Assembly: GCF_932294415.1 (NCBI RefSeq)
Contig: NC_065537.1
Location: 50,698,302 to 50,762,301 of the forward strand
DNA: 64,000 nt
DNA from: Quercus robur
Lineage: Eukaryota; Streptophyta; Magnoliopsida; Fagales; Fagaceae
Reading direction: 5' to 3'
In this document: piece by piece, positions 33,122-44,692 of the stretch
Layout of the letters: every line of letters starts with the position of its first letter
Position numbering within the stretch: the stretch's first letter is position 1
The notes under the pieces: model-generated
Told to the model about the DNA's origin: nothing
Seen by the model: the letters and a program-made list of their open reading frames with translations, nothing else
Databases searched by the model: none
Program-made: the position numbers and the translations under genes

Positions 33122-33369
33122 TACCAATATCGGAGACCACGACATCGCTGAGAAATTTCTTGTCAACAAGTCCACCGAACACGACCACCTTCGATTTGCC
33201 GATGTTGACCGCGGTGTGACCACTGAGAATATCCCAAAAAAGTCAATCAAGAAGCAATCTTGGAAAATAATACAAAATGTCAAAAACAGAGAGAGAGAGA
33301 GTGCCTGCCGTTAATTGAAAATTAAAAAAAAAAAAAAAAAAACTGATATTAAAAAAAGAAAGAAAACAT

Positions 33370-33850
33370 TTAAGTGATGAAAACCCAATTCGGAACTGCT
33401 GCCAATACCGATAAAACCACGGCGAACAAAGCAAGACCGATATACTGTTAGAGGATCTTGCTCTGAGGTCTTGGTGGGTGTCAAATCTCCGCCACGAGGC
33501 GAAGGTTTGGTACTGGCCTTGGCTCACGAAGTTGCCCTCTAGCAATTACTCTATCTCTTGCTTGGCGCGTGGCTTGGAGATGTCGATGGACGCGTATTTG
33601 AGGAGCATGGAGTTGAAGTTGAGGACATGGGTTTTCTACTGCGGGGACCACGCGCTAAGGCTGAGGTTGACGTCGGCGTGAAAGCTGACGGTGGCGGCGA
33701 AGACTATGAGGAGGAGAATGCTGAATAGAGGGCGGACGAAGCGGAAGCTGACGTGTACAGTTTGATTTTTGTTGGGTCAGGGTCAAATCCATTGTCTTCT
33801 TCAGTTTTAGGAGTGTTCTTGGACATTGGAAGAGATGGGATGTTGAAAGA
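33370..33850 (-). pseudogene. First exon of a DUF616 (TOD1/MUCI70-like) gene, with stops
   Basis: On the minus strand the region reads RFVRPLFSILLLIVFAATVS (a membrane anchor), then LSLSAWSPQ, a stop, KTHVLNFNSMLLKYASIDIS, KPRAKQEIE, a stop, LLEGNFVSQGQYQTFASWRR, FDTHQDLRARSS and CSPWFYRYWQQFR. The blocks KYASIDISKPR, TFASWRRF and SP.FYRYW are typical of the plant DUF616 family (Golgi-type glycosyltransferase-like proteins including TOD1 and MUCI70). Two TAG stops (probably from CAG) and a frame change after RSS show decay. No later exons follow. It lies just upstream of the Kelch exon on the same strand. Confidence 0.65.
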
Positions 33851-34799
33851 TTGAATCTTGGCATGAAATGGTGGAAAATAGCTGAAACTTTTTTTGTGAG
33901 AGATTGATGAGTAGCTAGTTTCTTGATGTGGTTGTGGGAGTTTTGTTGTTATTGTGTTTTGGATTTACAATGTGGAGGATTTGGTTTGAGAAGTGTGTAG
34001 GATATTTACAAGCTTTGTCAGTGAGTGATTTGGGTACGGAATGATTCCTTAGTGTTTTTTTTTAATTTTTTTTAATTTTCTTTAAATTCCTTTTTTTTTT
34101 TTTTTTAAGATAAAGTCAAAACAACGTATTTTTGACTCAATTAATGACAAAACGTAACTGAAATTTAATGGAGTATTAAATTGACAACAATTAAAAGTTA
34201 GAGGATTGAAATGACAAAACTGAAAGTTAGAAGACTGAAATAAAAAAGACTGAAAGTTAAAGGGTCAGTTTTACATTTTTGCCTAAATATATTGTAAAAA
34301 ATTTTAAATGTTGTATCATTTTGTTGTTGTCATAATATTTCTATAATTATTGAGATATAAAAAAAAAAATGTTAAGTGCATAATATTTTCATATAAATTT
34401 TCCAATAAATTTTAGATATCATTTTTTATTGATTCAGGGATCAGATGGTATGTGGGTAGCTTAGAGGAAGCTCTCTATTCTCCCAACTTTTCCTAGGTTT
34501 GTGCAATGGAGGTCACATGAGAGAGGTCTGTTGCTATGGGATAAGAGTGTGAGAGAAGAGCCAAAGAAAAAGAAGGAGAGATCATGAATGAAAAAAATAA
34601 AAATGAAAATAAAAGTAAATCTGGTAGGTAGTGTCTCGATCAAATCAGCACAACTTCTTACATTATTTAATATATGATATTGTCATTCAAAATTGTTATT
34701 TAAGAACTGAAAATTACTCCTCAAAAGTTCATTAAATACGTAATTCAAAATCCAAAAAATCAGTCCATCATTTATTTTCAAAAAAAAATCTGGAAAATT
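33851..34799. other. AT-rich stretch without genes
   Basis: It is AT-rich with poly-T runs. Around 34130-34290 a short word of the type 'GAAAGTTAGAAGACTGAAAT' recurs several times, resembling the end of a small TIR element. Confidence 0.4.
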
Positions 34800-34914
34800 A
34801 GATTCAAAGCTGAGGTTTTTTTTTTTTTTTTTTTTAATCATTGTATTATTTTTTGTGTGATTTTGTTTTTGAGTTTGGCTTCCTTTTTGTTGTAGTAATT
34901 TTTGTGTGTGTGTG

Positions 34915-34945
<31 letters not shown>

Positions 34946-35573
34946 CTTCTAAAAAATTACCCAAGATCACCTCTATGATATATAATAAATAAATAAATAA
35001 ATAAATAAAGGAACAAAACAATAATATTGGAAATATCTAGAGAGCTAAATCAAAAGAATTTGATAGAATGATAAGAAAGCACATATTAAGAACAAAGCCA
35101 AGATCAGAAAATGAAAAAGGAAAAAAATAAAAAGTAGTACCAATCAAAATTATTAAGCTTGGAGAAACCTGGCTCATTGGTCAAACCGTAAACCCGTTGA
35201 CCTGACACCTGGACCAATCGAGAGTTTCAATGGACCCTTTCTACATATGACCCAGTCAAACTTAACAGCTTGGGTTTGTGAAATTTATAAAATTATATCT
35301 ATAGGTCTACTTTATTGACTTTTTTTATTATTTTATGAGTTATAATATGATAATTAAAAAATAAAAATAAAAAAACTAAAGAATTAAAAAATAAAAAATT
35401 TGCACTTTTCTATCTACCTACTTACCTCCAAGACTCTCATCCTATCATAAGACTACCATATTATTGTGAAACCTTGATTTTGAATTATAATTGCTAATTT
35501 AATTTAGGCATATGCCTATTTTTTTAATTTACATATTTATGTTATGATTTCTTAAACGCACACACATTTAGAG

Positions 35574-35620
<47 letters not shown>

Positions 35621-35836
35621 TTTTTTTTAAAAAATTTATTTGGCCTTACAATTCGACTAGTAACCTACTAGTTGAACTGGTGTCCTAGTGACCTGACTCA
35701 TATACTAGGTCAATGTCCAAACCGGATTTAATAACCATGGTACCAATATCATGTAGACCACGATATTGCTAAGAAACTTCTTGCCTACGAGTCCATTGAA
35801 CACCCACCTTGATTTACAAATGTTGACCGCGCATTA
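34800..35836 (-). pseudogene. Second, degraded copy of the Kelch first-exon segment, split by a hAT
   Basis: 34800-35144 matches 32790-33120 block by block: the poly-T/AATCATTGT start, GAGTTTGGCTTC, TTATCTTC, GATCACC, and AAGAACAAAGCCAAGATCAG. After the hAT element the copy resumes at 35741-35836 with the exon itself in eroded form (GTTGACCGC at the right, AAGAAACTTCTTGCC in the middle). The exon no longer encodes an intact blade. The copy is a tandem duplication about 2 kb away from the original, on the same strand. Confidence 0.75.
35145..35739. mobile_element. Non-autonomous hAT element, 595 bp, 8-bp TSD
   Basis: GTACCAAT occurs at 35137-35144 and 35740-35747, exactly flanking the insert; the uninterrupted site is seen in the Kelch exon at 33121. 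The ends read CAAAATTATTAA and, reverse complemented from the right, CATGGTTATTAA. An 8-bp duplication with short CA-starting TIRs is the hAT pattern. The body carries GGTCAAACCGTAAACCCG-like words and a (GTAT)n/(AT)n tract (35570-35620). Confidence 0.85.
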
Positions 35837-36109
35837 CAAAAAATGGACCAATAGTGGCATTTCAAAACCATCGTTATAGGTCTCAAAATCACTACAATAG
35901 GTCCAGTTAGGCTATGCCAACACTTTCTATGTTGGCGCTTTCAAGTGTCAACTTAGAAGTGACATAATAGTCACAAGTGGGCTGTACTGGCACTTTTCAA
36001 ACCGCTGGTATAAGTCCCTGTGGTTTTTTGAAGCCATACCGGCAATTTCTAAAACTGTTGGAATAACGCACAAGCTATCCTAGCGGTTTGAAATAGTAGT
36101 TATAGGTTT

Positions 36110-36140
<31 letters not shown>
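35832..36140 (+). mobile_element. CACTA-type transposon terminus
   Basis: It begins CATTACAAAAAATGGACC, close to the plant En/Spm start CACTACAAGAAA, and continues with subterminal words of the CGTTATAGGTC, GCGGTTTGAAA and ACCGCTGGTATAAG kind in both orientations, as in CACTA subterminal regions. It stops at poly-T near 36107. No transposase or second end is seen. Confidence 0.55.
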
Positions 36141-36142
<2 letters not shown>

Positions 36143-36504
36143 AATATAGGCTTTAGCGGCAAAGTGCCACCGAAATAAGAAGAAGAAGCTTGAACCTAGT
36201 AATGCATTTTTGTCCTCTCTCTCTCTCTCTCTCTCTCTTTGTGGATTTTTGGTGTCACTTATTGGTCTAAGGTTTAAATGAAGAAGCAACTATCAATCCA
36301 ATTTTTTCATAAATTTATTTCGCAATTTGCTATGATTGAACTTCAATGGTGGTCATCACCCCTCTATTGCTCCAATTCAAATTTAACAATTGAGTTGTGA
36401 AAATAAATAAAGACATAAATAAATAAAATGTACTAAAATCCATCCTCAATTATGCTTTATGCCTACGTGCATTTAGTCCAAAGAATTAGAAATTATTAGA
36501 TCCA

Positions 36505-36534
36505 TTGGGAGGACTACTTTAGTGGTCCTCCCAA
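36505..36534. repeat. Perfect 10-bp hairpin
   Basis: TTGGGAGGAC, a 10-nt loop, GTCCTCCCAA. Its function is unknown; it may mark the border of the repeat that follows. Confidence 0.7.
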
Positions 36535-38411
36535 CTTTGGGTGCAACGGGTTTCAGAGGGGTACGCCTTGGCCAAGTGGATCGGGGCGGAGAAAGAAAAA
36601 TGGAGTTGCAACCTAGATTAGGCCTATGAACCATAAATACAGCACCTTTCGTGGAAGGACTAATCTACTACTAGAGCATGTGTCCAGAGTCTAGATATGG
36701 GGATGGGAAGGTATTAAGCACCCAACCCCACCCGACCTATAGGTTAACTTCCACTCATTATGTCTTACGTCTTAATCTCATTAAAGGTACATTCAACTTT
36801 CACCATTCTAGACTCACACACACACTAGTATACATTTAATCATACAACATAGTAGTTTCACCCCAAAATCCTAACTTACATCTATCATGCATCTAATCAC
36901 ATCTCAAACTCTAGCATACATCTATTACACATGGCATCATATAATATTCAAGGCAGAAACATAGACATGGCAGCAATCAAACATGTTATAGGCATCTAAA
37001 CATCAAGAACACATCATTTAACCAAGCATGTTTGTACTCATCAATAAAAGGAAATGCATGTTCATATGAATGCATGACTTACCTCACTGCATCACAATAC
37101 CTATGCGTCAATGCATGGTCATATCATATGCATGTTCATGGAAAAACAACAAAATTGGAAGATAAAACCCTAATCTAGCATGTTAAGAACAATCAAAGCA
37201 AACAAAATGGAAGCAAAGACTCAAAAGCATAAAATAAGACAAGGTAGAGGCATATTATATAAGTGAAACAAATAAGCAAAAAAAAAAAATGTTTAGATTA
37301 GGGTTTCTAGGCATGAGTATGCGTGCGGATACATAGGGTCTATGTGCGCAACCCAATTGTATGCGTACACATATTTCGAGTATGCGTGCGCATGCAAAAA
37401 ACATGCATACACATACATGCCCTAAAACCCTAACCCAGAAACATAATGTAGATATTGTATTTTTTTCCACCCTCGATTTGCATGTCGGACCCCAAAAATT
37501 CCAAATATATTAATTTTCTTCCATGGGGCCGCGGAAACATCTAAATTAACATGGTGCAACCCACTCGGGCATCAAGCACTCAAAATGCCATTTCAGGTCA
37601 AATTGACCAAAATGCCTAGTCAACCCTGAGTTGACCAAAAATCAAAATTAGTCAAAATCATCCTAATACAACATTTTTTCATGTTTCTACATCAAACTCG
37701 AGTTGCTTGATGATTTTCGTTCACTTTAACCAAGTTTGACCTGAGATTGACTCTTTAGGGCTTCAAAAACCCTAATTTTGATTAGACTATCAGAACGGGT
37801 TGAAACTAGTGTCGTTGTAAAAATTATTGAATTTATTTTCCAATGATTATTCATAGGTCGAAATCGGAGTTAAAATGGTTGAGATATCCCGAAAACCGTA
37901 TAAATCGCATCAACTCGCTTCCCGAGGCCATAACTTTTGATCCAATTGTCAGAATTTCAATTTCTTTAGTGTTCTGGAAACTAGGTATCTAGACCTTTCT
38001 AGGAATATCAAGATTAGCTTAATTAGAGTTTGAGAAGGTCTTTAAATATGCATCCGAAACCAAAGTAGGGAAGGAGTTGGGATTACTAATGTCAGCATTA
38101 GACCTGGCCACTAATGGGCACTAGAAGCTGAATAGTCATTAAATGTTTATAAATACCCCCAGATTTCAAAAAAAAAAAAAAAAAAAAAACAATGATTTTG
38201 GGCATTTTGGAGCACTTTTCTGGGTAAGGTTCTTTCTCTTTACCTCTTAAATTCTCTCCCAAACACATCCAAAAACCTTTGATTCCTCTCTTTTCTCAAC
38301 AATCAAGAGGTAGTGTTCTTGCTCTCTTTTTCCTCTCTTTGGTCTTAGGACCTTGGATTTGAGATTCTAAGGGTGTAGATATAGCTTTTTAGTTACAATC
38401 ATCCCATTTCA
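36535..38411 (+). repeat. Probable LTR-type sequence, truncated by the LINE
   Basis: There is no coding sequence. Features resemble a long plant LTR: a TATA-like TATAAATACCCCC at about 38150, then poly-A, a T/C-rich leader (CTTTCTCTTTACCTC...) and a GAGGTAGTGTTCTTG-type stretch before the LINE begins. No partner LTR, primer-binding site or clean ends could be found, so this stays tentative. The first 900 bp (36535-37440) may be a different repeat. Confidence 0.35.
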
Positions 38412-41400
38412 GATCACAGTCCAATTCTTTTGGAGGCGGAGGGAATGGCAAGGGAGAAGAGTCCTTTTAGGTTTGAAAACATGTGGTTGAAGACAAATGG
38501 GTTTGTGGATAAAGTTTAATTCTAGTGGAATCGGCATTCATTTGTAGGTACACCTAGTTTTGTGCTTGCCAAGAAACTAAAGGCATTGAAGGAGGACATA
38601 ATTCAGTGGAATCGTTGAGAGTTTGGTAATGTAGATCGTCAAAAGAAACAATTGCTGGAGGAGTTGAAGATTTTAGATGCTAAGGAAGAGGAGCTTGGAC
38701 TCACTAATGGGAGAAATGTTATAGGGCAGATTTGAGGTCCAAGATGGAGCATCTTCTTTCTTTGGAAGAAATTTCTTGGAGACAAAAATCTAGGATGTTA
38801 TGTATTAAGGAAAGGGATAACAATGCCAAATTCTTATACAAGATGGCAAACTCCCAAAGAAGGCATAAGAACCTGAGGATTTTGGAGGTGGGTAGGGTGG
38901 TTTTTGAGGAGAAATCTGAGGAAACTACTCAGGTAGTACATTTTTATAAAAACCTGTATAAGGAGTTTGAGGGGTGGAGGCCTTTTGTGGAAGGCTTGGA
39001 GTTTGATTGTATTAGGGATATGGAGAGGGTTTGGCTTGAAAAAAAGTTTGAGAGAGAGGAGATTTTTCAAGTTGTTAGAGACTTGGAAAGAGACAAAGCT
39101 CCAAGTCTGAATGGGTTTACTATGACTTTTTATCATCATTGTTGGAGAGTAGTGGAAAAAGACGTCTTAGCGGTCTTTGATGAGTTTTTTTTAATATTGT
39201 AAGTTTGAAAAATCTCTTAATGCTATTTTCATTCCTTTAATTCCAAGAAAGAATGATACCTCTAATATTAGAGATTTCTGGCCTATTGGCTTGGTGGGAA
39301 GTGTGTATAAAATTTTTGCTAAGGTTTTGGCAAATCGTATAAGAATGGTTTTAGATTAGTTGATCTCTGAAACTCAGAATAGCTTTGTGGGTGGGAGAAA
39401 AATCCTTAATTCGGTTCTTATTGCTAATGAATATGTTAATAGCCGAGTGAAGAGTCGGGTTCCTGGGGTCATATGTAAACTTGATGTTGAGAAAGCCTAC
39501 GATTATGTGAATTGGGAGGCTCTTCTGGATTTGTTGAATAGGATGGGTTTTGGGGTGAAGTGGTGTAAGTGGATTCGTATTTGTATATCCACAGTTCAGT
39601 TCTTTGTCTTGATTAATGTATCTCCAGCTGATTTTTTTGGTAGCTCAAAGGGCTTAAGACAAGGGGATCCGCTATCTCCTATTATGTTTTTGATTATGAT
39701 GGAGGTTTTCAGTAGGATGTTGAGAAGAGTGGAGGGAGTTGGGTTAATCCGTGGTTTTAAAGCTAAGGGTAGGAGGGGTGATGGGGAATGTGTTTCACAT
39801 CTATTGTTTGCAGATGATACTATTCTTTTTTGTAATGCAGATGTGGAGCAAATTCTTCACATTTGGTTGTTGTTACTTTGTTTTCAGGCTGTGACAAGTT
39901 TGAAGGTTAATGTACAGAAGAGTGAAATGGTTCCAATAGGGGAGGTAGATGATGTGCATGCTTTGGCTGAAATTTTGGGCTGCAGAGTTGGAACTTTACC
40001 CATGTCTTATCTTTGCATGCCATTGAGGGCTTCACATAACTCTCCTTCAATTTGGAATCCTATCTTGGAAAAAATTAAGCGGAAGTTGGCCGAGTGGAAG
40101 AAGTTGTATTTGTTTAAGGGGGGTAGATTGATGTTACTTAAGAGTAAGTTATCTAGTCTTCCTACCTATTTTCTATCGCTATTCACCATTCCTATTTATG
40201 TGGCTAATAGAATTGAAAAATTGTAAAGGGATTTTCTATGGAGTGATAGCAAGACTCCTCTGGTAGGATGGGATAAAGTTTGTGCACCCATAGCCAACAG
40301 TGGTTTAGGTATAAGGAAACTTACTACTTTCAATAAGGAATTATTGGGGAAATGGTTGTGGTAGTTTGGGAAGAAGAAGAATTCGCTGTGGAGGAAGGTG
40401 ATAGCTTCAAAGTTTAGGGAAGAGTGGGGGGGATGGACTTCTAAGTTAGGTAGGGGAGTTTATGGGTGTGGTTTGTGGAGAGGTATTCGTATGGGTTGAG
40501 AGAATTTTAGCAAAAATGCTCAGTTTGTTGTTGGGTTGGGTTGGGGAATAGAGTGAGATTTTGGCAAGATAGGTGGTATGGAGATCCACCTTTCCAAGTG
40601 GCTTTCCTTAGGCTGTATGGTATTACTATTGACAGGGAGGTCTCTATAGAAGCTTCTTTGTCAAGGCAAGGGGCGGAGGATAGAAGAATTTGGGATGTTT
40701 GTTTTATTCAGGAATTTAATGATTGGGAGATGGATGAAAGGCTGCTGGATGAAGGGCTACATTTTCTTCGTATCTTCGGAGCCAATATTCCTTCAATGGA
40801 TGTTGGAGACTGGTTGAGATGGAAGTTGAAACCTAATGGGGATTTTGACATCCGGTCATATTATAACAAGTTAGGGGATTCTCCCTCAGTTGTCTTTCCT
40901 TGGAAAGGTATATGGAGAGTTAAGGTCCCTAGATGTGTTTCTTTCTTTGTTTGGTGTGTAGTTTGGAATAAGATCCTAACTGGTGATAACCTAAGATTGA
41001 GAGGCTTGGATTTTGTGGACTGGTGCATTAAGTGTTGACACTATGGGGAGACGGTGGACCAGTTACTTTTTCATTGCGAGATGACTTATCGGTTATGGAG
41101 CTTTGTTTTTATAACTTTTGGAGTGTCATGGGTCATACCTAGATTGATTCTAGATTTACTTTTTGGCTGGTGGAATTGGTTGGGGAAGCATTCATCTCAG
41201 ATTTGGAATTTAGTTCCGTTGTGCATACTATGGTGATTTTGGAAGAAACGAAATCGACGGACTTTTAAGGATTTGGATAGTTCCGATAATCAGATGCTTG
41301 CTTCTTTTAGTGGAACTCTTTTTAATTGGTCTCGGGCTTGGGGACTCACGACTAGTGATTCTCTCCCTTTTTTTCTTAGCTCTCTTTCTCTTTTGTAATT

Positions 41401-41556
41401 AATCTGTCGTTTGGTTTTCTTTTATGTATTTTCTATGTTTTATTTTTTCCTTCTTGTAATATTTTGGTTTGCTCTGTGCTTTTCTTGCATAGAGTAGCCT
41501 TTCGTGTGTGTGTGTGTATATATATATATATCATTCTTCCTTACCAAAAAAAAAAG
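38412..41556 (+). mobile_element. L1-type LINE, 5'-truncated, defective
   Basis: It opens with the last endonuclease motif (SDHSPI, about 38413), then a linker with stops (for example TAA and TAG near 38517-38525), a reverse transcriptase and a zinc-finger RVT tail. RT landmarks: DKAPSLNGFTM (family DKAPGPDGF), [37 protein letters not shown] (39650-39680) and the catalytic FADD (about 39808-39820). After [14 protein letters not shown] come several stops and shifts, then RVRFWQDRWYGDPP, WKGIWRVKVPRCVSFFVW and [14 protein letters not shown] of the RVT zinc finger. The 3' end has T-rich UTR, (GT)n(AT)n and an A-run ending near 41556. About six in-frame stops plus frameshifts make it inactive. 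ORF1 and most of the endonuclease are missing. Confidence 0.9.
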
Positions 41557-41559
41557 TAC

Positions 41560-42222
41560 AAAAAGAAAGTGAATCTAAAAAAAGCGGAATGGATTTTGAA
41601 GAAGTAAATCTCCACACACAATCAAACCAAAAAACATGGTTGCAAACAAAGCTAAGAGCTTATCCTTAAAAATCACTGAATCTTCAAATATGCGATTATT
41701 TCTCTCCCTCCAAATAATCCACATCACAAAATGTGGTACCAAATTCCAAACATTTGAAGAATGCTTCTCCAAACAATTTGTCCAACTGGCTAGTAAGTTG
41801 ATAACCCTCACAGGTAGAAACCAAGAAACACCAAAAGATCTATGGGCAAAGCTCCATAACTGAGATACCTCACCACAATGTAGGAGTAGATGATCCACTT
41901 TCTCCCCATTACATCTACAAAGGCAACACCAATCCATAATAGTAAAGCATCTTTTCCTCAAGTGGTCCATTGTGAGAACCTTCCCCCACGCAGCTGTCCA
42001 AACAAAAAAAGACACACGACGTGGAGCCTTCACACCCCAAATACTCTTCCAAGGAAAATTAATAGAGCTAGATCTGCTCAATGCACCATAAAAGGATTTT
42101 ATATCAAAATCCCCCTTAAACCCCAAACACCACCTCATCTTATATCCACCCTCAGTAGAAGGACTCAGCGACCAATTGGAATGGGGATCTAGGAACCACC
42201 TTCGTTCTGATGTACACATGTT
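41560..42222 (-). mobile_element. Second LINE, 3' fragment, inverted
   Basis: The minus frame 42219-41575 encodes 214 uninterrupted residues of the same zinc-finger RVT tail: KGDFDIKSFYGALSRSS, FPWKSIWGVKAPRRVSFFVW, HLRKRCFTIMDWCCLC, VDHLLLHCGEVSQLWSFAH and WRERNNRIFED. It is clearly related to the plus-strand LINE but a different copy, because this region carries no stops. The two lie tail to tail. The 5' side is cut at about 42222, next to the XS pseudogene. Confidence 0.9.
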
Positions 42223-42284
42223 TGGTCAATCATGTTTCTCTAGAAACTGTATTAATTAACAATGCACATTTTTCAACCATTTAA

Positions 42285-43238
42285 AGGAGCTCATGGATAC
42301 TCAACGCTTGGTAACACATGCCTTCATGTCTCACAAGATTGGGTTGAGATCACAACACTTAGGTCTTCACAAAGCAATATGTGTTTTGTTGGATGGAATA
42401 CTGTTGTCCCACATGATCCAATAACATGGTCTCCTGAGTTCTTGCCCAATGCAGAAGCCTTGCTCAGAAAGAGGATTTGATACTCTGGCCTCCTCTCATT
42501 GTCTTCCACAACATTTCTATGTCAGACAGTAATCCACGAAAATGGAAGTTTGTTAAAGTCGAAGAGGTTGAGGCTTTTCTAAGAGGTAAGTCACTTTGAA
42601 TGACTTGTTCTATATAACACAATTGGTTGAAAATTAAATTTGAGTAGGCATAAAGCTATACTTGTTAGAAGTTTCTTCTAATCTTGATAACCACAACATA
42701 ATAAGGACAAAGTTTATTTTGTATTAATTGCTTATGTTCATGATATGCAATATTTGAATCAGTCACAATAATCAGCTTGCCTGTGAATAGTGAAAATTGA
42801 GCAAAAAATTAAACAATTAATTACAATGCCATATACTGCATTATAATGGTTTGCCTTGTTATGGCAGAGAAAGGTTTTATAAGGGGAAGAATCAAAGTGT
42901 GCTTTGGGAGGCCCTCAGATAAATGTGTTATGGTCATAAAGTTCTTGGGCACTTTCACTGGCCTAGGAGATGCAAAGAAGCTTCATAAGTATTTTGATGA
43001 AAATAAGTGCGATAGAGTAGATTTTGAGAGAATAACATCCAACAATGGTAAAAGCAGCAAAAGCTGGGATGCAGGAAACCAAGGAGAAAAGGTGGAGGAA
43101 CATATTCTGTATGGGTACATGGGTATCGTAGAGGACTTGGACAAAGTAGATTATAACACTAGAAAGTCATGTGTGATCAAGAGTAAGATGGAGATACAGG
43201 ATCTGGCAAATGCTCCTCTTAGGCCTGATGAGAGGTAG
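42285..43238 (+). pseudogene. XS-domain protein gene, 3' two exons, frameshifted
   Basis: XS-domain proteins (SGS3/IDN2 relatives) act with double-stranded RNA in small-RNA silencing. Exon A (about 42285-42585) gives ELMDTQRLVTHAFMSHKIGL, HLGLHKAICVLL, then one frame over GWNTVVPHDPITWSPEFLPN, then again shifted EDLILWPPLIVFHNISMSDS and KVEEVEAFLR. Intron 42586-42867 has GTAAGT and CAG borders. Exon B (42868-43238) gives GFIRGRIKVCFGRPSDKCVM, VIKFLGTFTGLGDAKKLHKY, LYGYMGIVEDLDKVD and ends KSKMEIQDLANAPLRPDER. At least two frameshifts (near 42390 and 42470) disable exon A; exon B is open. Earlier exons are absent, probably lost where the LINE fragment lies. The family assignment is from remembered motifs. 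Confidence 0.7.
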
Positions 43239-43335
43239 CTGTCCATGAAACACTTTATTACGGATGGTGCTACAATTTTGCGAATCATAGCATGCTTTTT
43301 TTTTTTTTTTTTTTGGTAAAAAAAAGTTTGTGGCA

Positions 43336-44692
43336 AATTTCACTAACCTACCATGAGATTTGGGCTAATGTCAACTAGGTCCAAGATATTTCAAAACAGA
43401 CCAAATTAGTCCCTAAACTTGAGTTAGCCCCTAACCACCGTTAGACCCGTTAGTTTGTGCCATATTCTCCCTCTCCTCTCTCTAATTCGCTCCTTTGTCA
43501 GTCATCCCTCTCTTCTCTTTCTCTCATCTCAATTATTCATATACAGAGATTCAAGACAGCCAAAACAAAAAATTATTCTCTTGTACAAAACCACATGAAA
43601 CCAACGCAAAAATCCTGAGATTTAGTTTTGAATTCATGAAAATCCTATGCCAAAAATAAAAAGCTTGAGTGAGGGAAATTGTCAATTTTACAAAAAAATT
43701 AAGATCTAAAATTATGTCGTACCTATATTTCTCAAGTAGCCGACTGATATGAACAGGCTAGAATGTGGGGCTGGAATGTGTTCAATGGTGGTGGAGGTGT
43801 AGATTTCCCATCGTCTTCTAGTAGAAATAGAAGCTTATTTTTTACAAAATCACTACCTCACCACAAAATTGTTACAAAGCCCACTACCGCAAACAAATCT
43901 TACACACACTTACTTAGACACATTCATATACATGGAGCATGCGTTATATGAGCTGTACATCCAAAGCCATTTCAAAATCTACCCCAAAATCTCTTTTTCC
44001 AAACCCTAAAACACCTAGTTCTCCAGTTTACAAACCAAAATCAAAATCACTAAATCCCTAAAGCCAATAGAAAACCCAATCCCTAAATTAACCAATCACA
44101 AAACCAAAGACAAAAGGAGATTTTGGCCATAAATGACCGGAGGAAATAAAGAAGAGTATAAGAAAGATGGAGAGGAGAAGGCAACAATTAGTGGTTATGG
44201 TGGCATCATTGAGCTTAGCTACCATCTGTGGTGGTGTGGGCTTCATGGAGCTATGGCTAAGTTTGAGAGAGAGATAACCATCGCAGTGATAGTTCGTGGC
44301 AGCTATGGCCTGCTAGAAATTACCATGATATTTTGAGGGATTTGATCTGAATTTCATGTTCTTTATGTTCTTAACATACGTATCAAATTTCGTTTAAATT
44401 GGATGTTATTTACTATTTGATCATTTAACTTATTTTTTATATATAACTTTAGATTACAAAAACTTAAAATTATAACATTTATTAAATGACATAATAATTG
44501 ATTTTTGATCTTCTTGAAATTTGTAAGCATTAAAAATGTAATAAGAACATGTAATCTAACGGTTAGATTTTCAAAATTCACACTCAATATAAAGATATAT
44601 AATGAGTTTGTAGGGTTTCTCTCCAAACTAGTTTGGAGAGAAACTTTGTTCCTTGGCATTAGCCCAAACCTCAGGATAGGTTAGTGAAATTT
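43336..44692. mobile_element. TIR element, 1.36 kb, sharing its core with the 2952-4147 family
   Basis: The left arm AAATTTCACTAACCTACCAT, then GAGATTTGGGCTAATGTCAA, and the reverse complement of the right arm AAATTTCACTAACCTATCCT, then GAGGTTTGGGCTAATGCCAA, form TIRs of about 40 bp. Inside, 44357-44612 is about 250 bp similar to 3840-4115 (TGTTATTTAC, TTTAGATTACAAAAACTT, AAAATTCACA(C/T)TCAATA), so a smaller element is nested in or shared by the two families. 44610-44640 also has an AAACTAGTTT palindrome. No transposase. The open frames inside are short and not conserved. Confidence 0.8.

Larger units (their letters stand above)
29982..33222 (-). pseudogene. Kelch-repeat protein gene, internal exons missing
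   Basis: Four minus-strand exons are recognisable, in order. 33222-33125: [19 protein letters not shown]. 31272-31180: [15 protein letters not shown]...[12 protein letters not shown]. 31045-30961: [20 protein letters not shown], then NDCIVLDR. About 30130-29982: [20 protein letters not shown], then [20 protein letters not shown], then a stop. These are beta-propeller blades of a plant galactose oxidase/Kelch family; the RCGHT and FGG motifs are visible. Phases of the last three exons agree. About 150 residues expected between the first two exons (two or three blades) are absent; that 1.85-kb gap holds the HIPP fragment and plastid DNA. The blade reads APSRCGHT where I expect APSPRCGHT, one residue short. 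A donor of GTTACG at 31179 is weak. I call it a pseudogene. Confidence 0.75.

Noticed and set aside
32946-33283. Minus-strand hydrophobic frames with poly-Phe
   Set aside because: They come from poly-A/poly-T intron sequence next to the real 98-bp Kelch exon.
42846-43238. Exon B of the XS gene as a complete 130-residue protein starting at MVCLVMAEKG
   Set aside because: The first codons are intron sequence before an AG acceptor, and homologues continue upstream into exon A.
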